Assembly (NCBI GenBank): GCA_027004335.1
Contig: JALTID010000069.1
Location: 1-6,264, forward strand
Length of the DNA: 6,264 nt
Reading direction: 5' to 3'
Origin: JALTID01 sp027004335 [NCBI: bacterium]
GTDB taxonomy: Bacteria; JALSQH01
Shown here: positions 5,785 to 6,264 of the stretch, in pieces
Layout of the letters: each line of letters begins with the position of its first letter
Numbering within the stretch: position 1 is the first letter of the stretch
Notes under the pieces: generated by a model
Told to the model about the DNA's origin: nothing
The model's database searches: none
The model's input: the letters and a program-made list of their open reading frames with translations, nothing else
Made by a program: the position numbers and the translations under genes

Positions 5785-6162
5785 TCAGTGATGATGATGC
5801 TCATGTCCTTCAGGGGGTTCAGAAGGTTCATGTATCTCTTCAAGCTCACCTCTATTGAAAGCATCCACAGCTTCTTTCACAGTCATGCCTTTTTTAGCTC
5901 TGTAAACTTTTACTTCAAATTCCTTAAGCACATCCCACGCTTTGGGTCCTACATTGATTCCGATAATGACATCTGATCCCTCTTTGATCAAATCCTGTGA
6001 GGCACCTGTACCTGCGCCCGAGGTTTTATTTGCATTCTGATTTACAACGGCCTTAAATTCCATGGTATCTGAATCAACAATTATAAGATATGGAGCTCGT
6101 GCATATCTTTCATCTACAAGGGAATCAATATTTGCCCCAGCAGCTGTGACTCCTATCTTCAT
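5785..6162 (-). CDS. NifX/NifB-like (dinitrogenase Fe-Mo cofactor family) protein with His-rich tail
   Basis: A 125-aa protein of the Nitro_FeMo-Co family, which includes NifX, the C-terminal part of NifB and the orange protein that holds a Mo-Cu-S cluster. The fold signature is visible: MKIGVTAAG at the start, the DERYARAPYLIIVD segment (17-30), the GAGTGASQDLIKEGSDVIIG loop and strand (49-68), and the VGPKAWDVL helix (71-79). It has no cysteine, so it would hold a cluster through other residues or only transiently. The last six residues are HEHHHH and His111 is nearby, giving a probable metal-binding tail. This is natural: the tail grades into an acidic linker and ends at its own TGA. GGAGG lies seven bases before the ATG, and the start overlaps the upstream stop codon by 4 nt (ATGA). 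No nitrogenase genes are visible, so a role in FeMo-co synthesis should not be assumed. Confidence 0.9.
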   Translation of the reverse strand: MKIGVTAAGANIDSLVDERYARAPYLIIVDSDTMEFKAVVNQNANKTSGAGTGASQDLIKEGSDVIIGINVGPKAWDVLKEFEVKVYRAKKGMTVKEAVDAFNRGELEEIHEPSEPPEGHEHHHH

Positions 6163-6264
6163 CTTTTCTCCTCCTTTTTGCTTTTGTAGCTTTTAAATTT
6201 TTTCTTTTCCACATCAAATTCCATAAAATACTCCATCTCTCCGTTTAGAAGTTTCTTAATAATC
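6159..6264 (-). CDS. C-terminal fragment of an unidentified protein
   Basis: An open frame enters from the right edge on the minus strand and ends at a TGA (6161-6159) that overlaps the ATG of the NifX-like gene as ATGA. The 34 visible residues include LLNGEMEYFMEFDVEKKK and end in a Lys/Glu/Ser-rich tail. The other two minus-strand frames have stops within this stretch, and the 4-nt overlap is the classic sign of a coupled upstream gene, so it is probably real. The family cannot be recognised from so short a tail. By position it is an earlier member of the iron-sulfur operon, whose promoter therefore lies outside the window. Confidence 0.6.
   Translation of the reverse strand, partial: IIKKLLNGEMEYFMEFDVEKKKFKSYKSKKEEKR

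Noticed and set aside
5788-5799. CATCATCATCAC-like repeat, resembling an engineered His-tag or a microsatellite
   Set aside because: It encodes the natural C-terminal histidines of the NifX-like protein, in frame, with its own stop codon and normal operon context. No vector sequence is present.
5785-6162. Evidence for nitrogen fixation
   Set aside because: NifX-family proteins occur widely outside nif clusters. No nifHDK, nifB radical-SAM or nifEN genes are visible here.
1-6264. CRISPR array, insertion sequence or phage genes
   Set aside because: No spaced direct repeats, transposase motifs, terminal inverted repeats or phage-like genes were seen.

Overview
The window looks like ordinary bacterial chromosome from an anaerobe: AT-rich, densely packed, with Shine-Dalgarno-led genes, a CCA-encoding tRNA, a lipoprotein and many 4Fe-4S proteins. 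The protein families (MinD-type ATPases carrying ferredoxin inserts, a NifX/orange-protein-like protein) are typical of strictly anaerobic and often thermophilic lineages. I cannot name the phylum from the sequence.

Left block (1-1940, minus strand): a housekeeping cluster read right to left. It holds a class I/II PLP aminotransferase, the ribosome-assembly GTPase EngB (8-nt overlap with the aminotransferase), and, 72 bp further on, the first 40 codons of a RelA/SpoT-type (p)ppGpp enzyme that runs off the left edge. A compact intergenic region (1941-2022) carries two divergent promoter-like elements whose -10 boxes overlap. One would serve the aminotransferase cluster and the other the plus-strand gene to its right.

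Middle (2023-3365, plus strand): a 407-aa lipoprotein of unknown function with a clear lipobox and one EF-hand-like loop, then a promoter-like element and a tRNA-Val(CAC) gene. The tRNA's acceptor stem has two apparent mismatches. It ends only 3 bp from the stop codon of the convergent operon.

Right block (3369-6264, minus strand): a tightly coupled iron-sulfur operon entering from the right edge. In transcription order it contains the tail of an unidentified gene, a NifX/NifB-like cluster-binding protein with a natural His-rich tail, two different tandem MinD/Mrp-superfamily ATPases each with a two-cluster ferredoxin domain inserted after the second ATPase motif, a free-standing DUF59 (MIP18/SufT/PaaD-like) protein, and a 2[4Fe-4S] ferredoxin with a basic helical N-terminus. 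Genes overlap or are separated by 17 nt at most. The likely theme is ATP- and electron-driven assembly, loading or transfer of a metal-sulfur cluster. The set recalls the orange-protein (ORP) loci of sulfate reducers. In its ATPase pair plus DUF59 it also recalls the eukaryotic Nbp35/Cfd1 + Cia2 machinery. This operon is the best candidate for an under-described system in the window; its exact substrate cannot be told from sequence.
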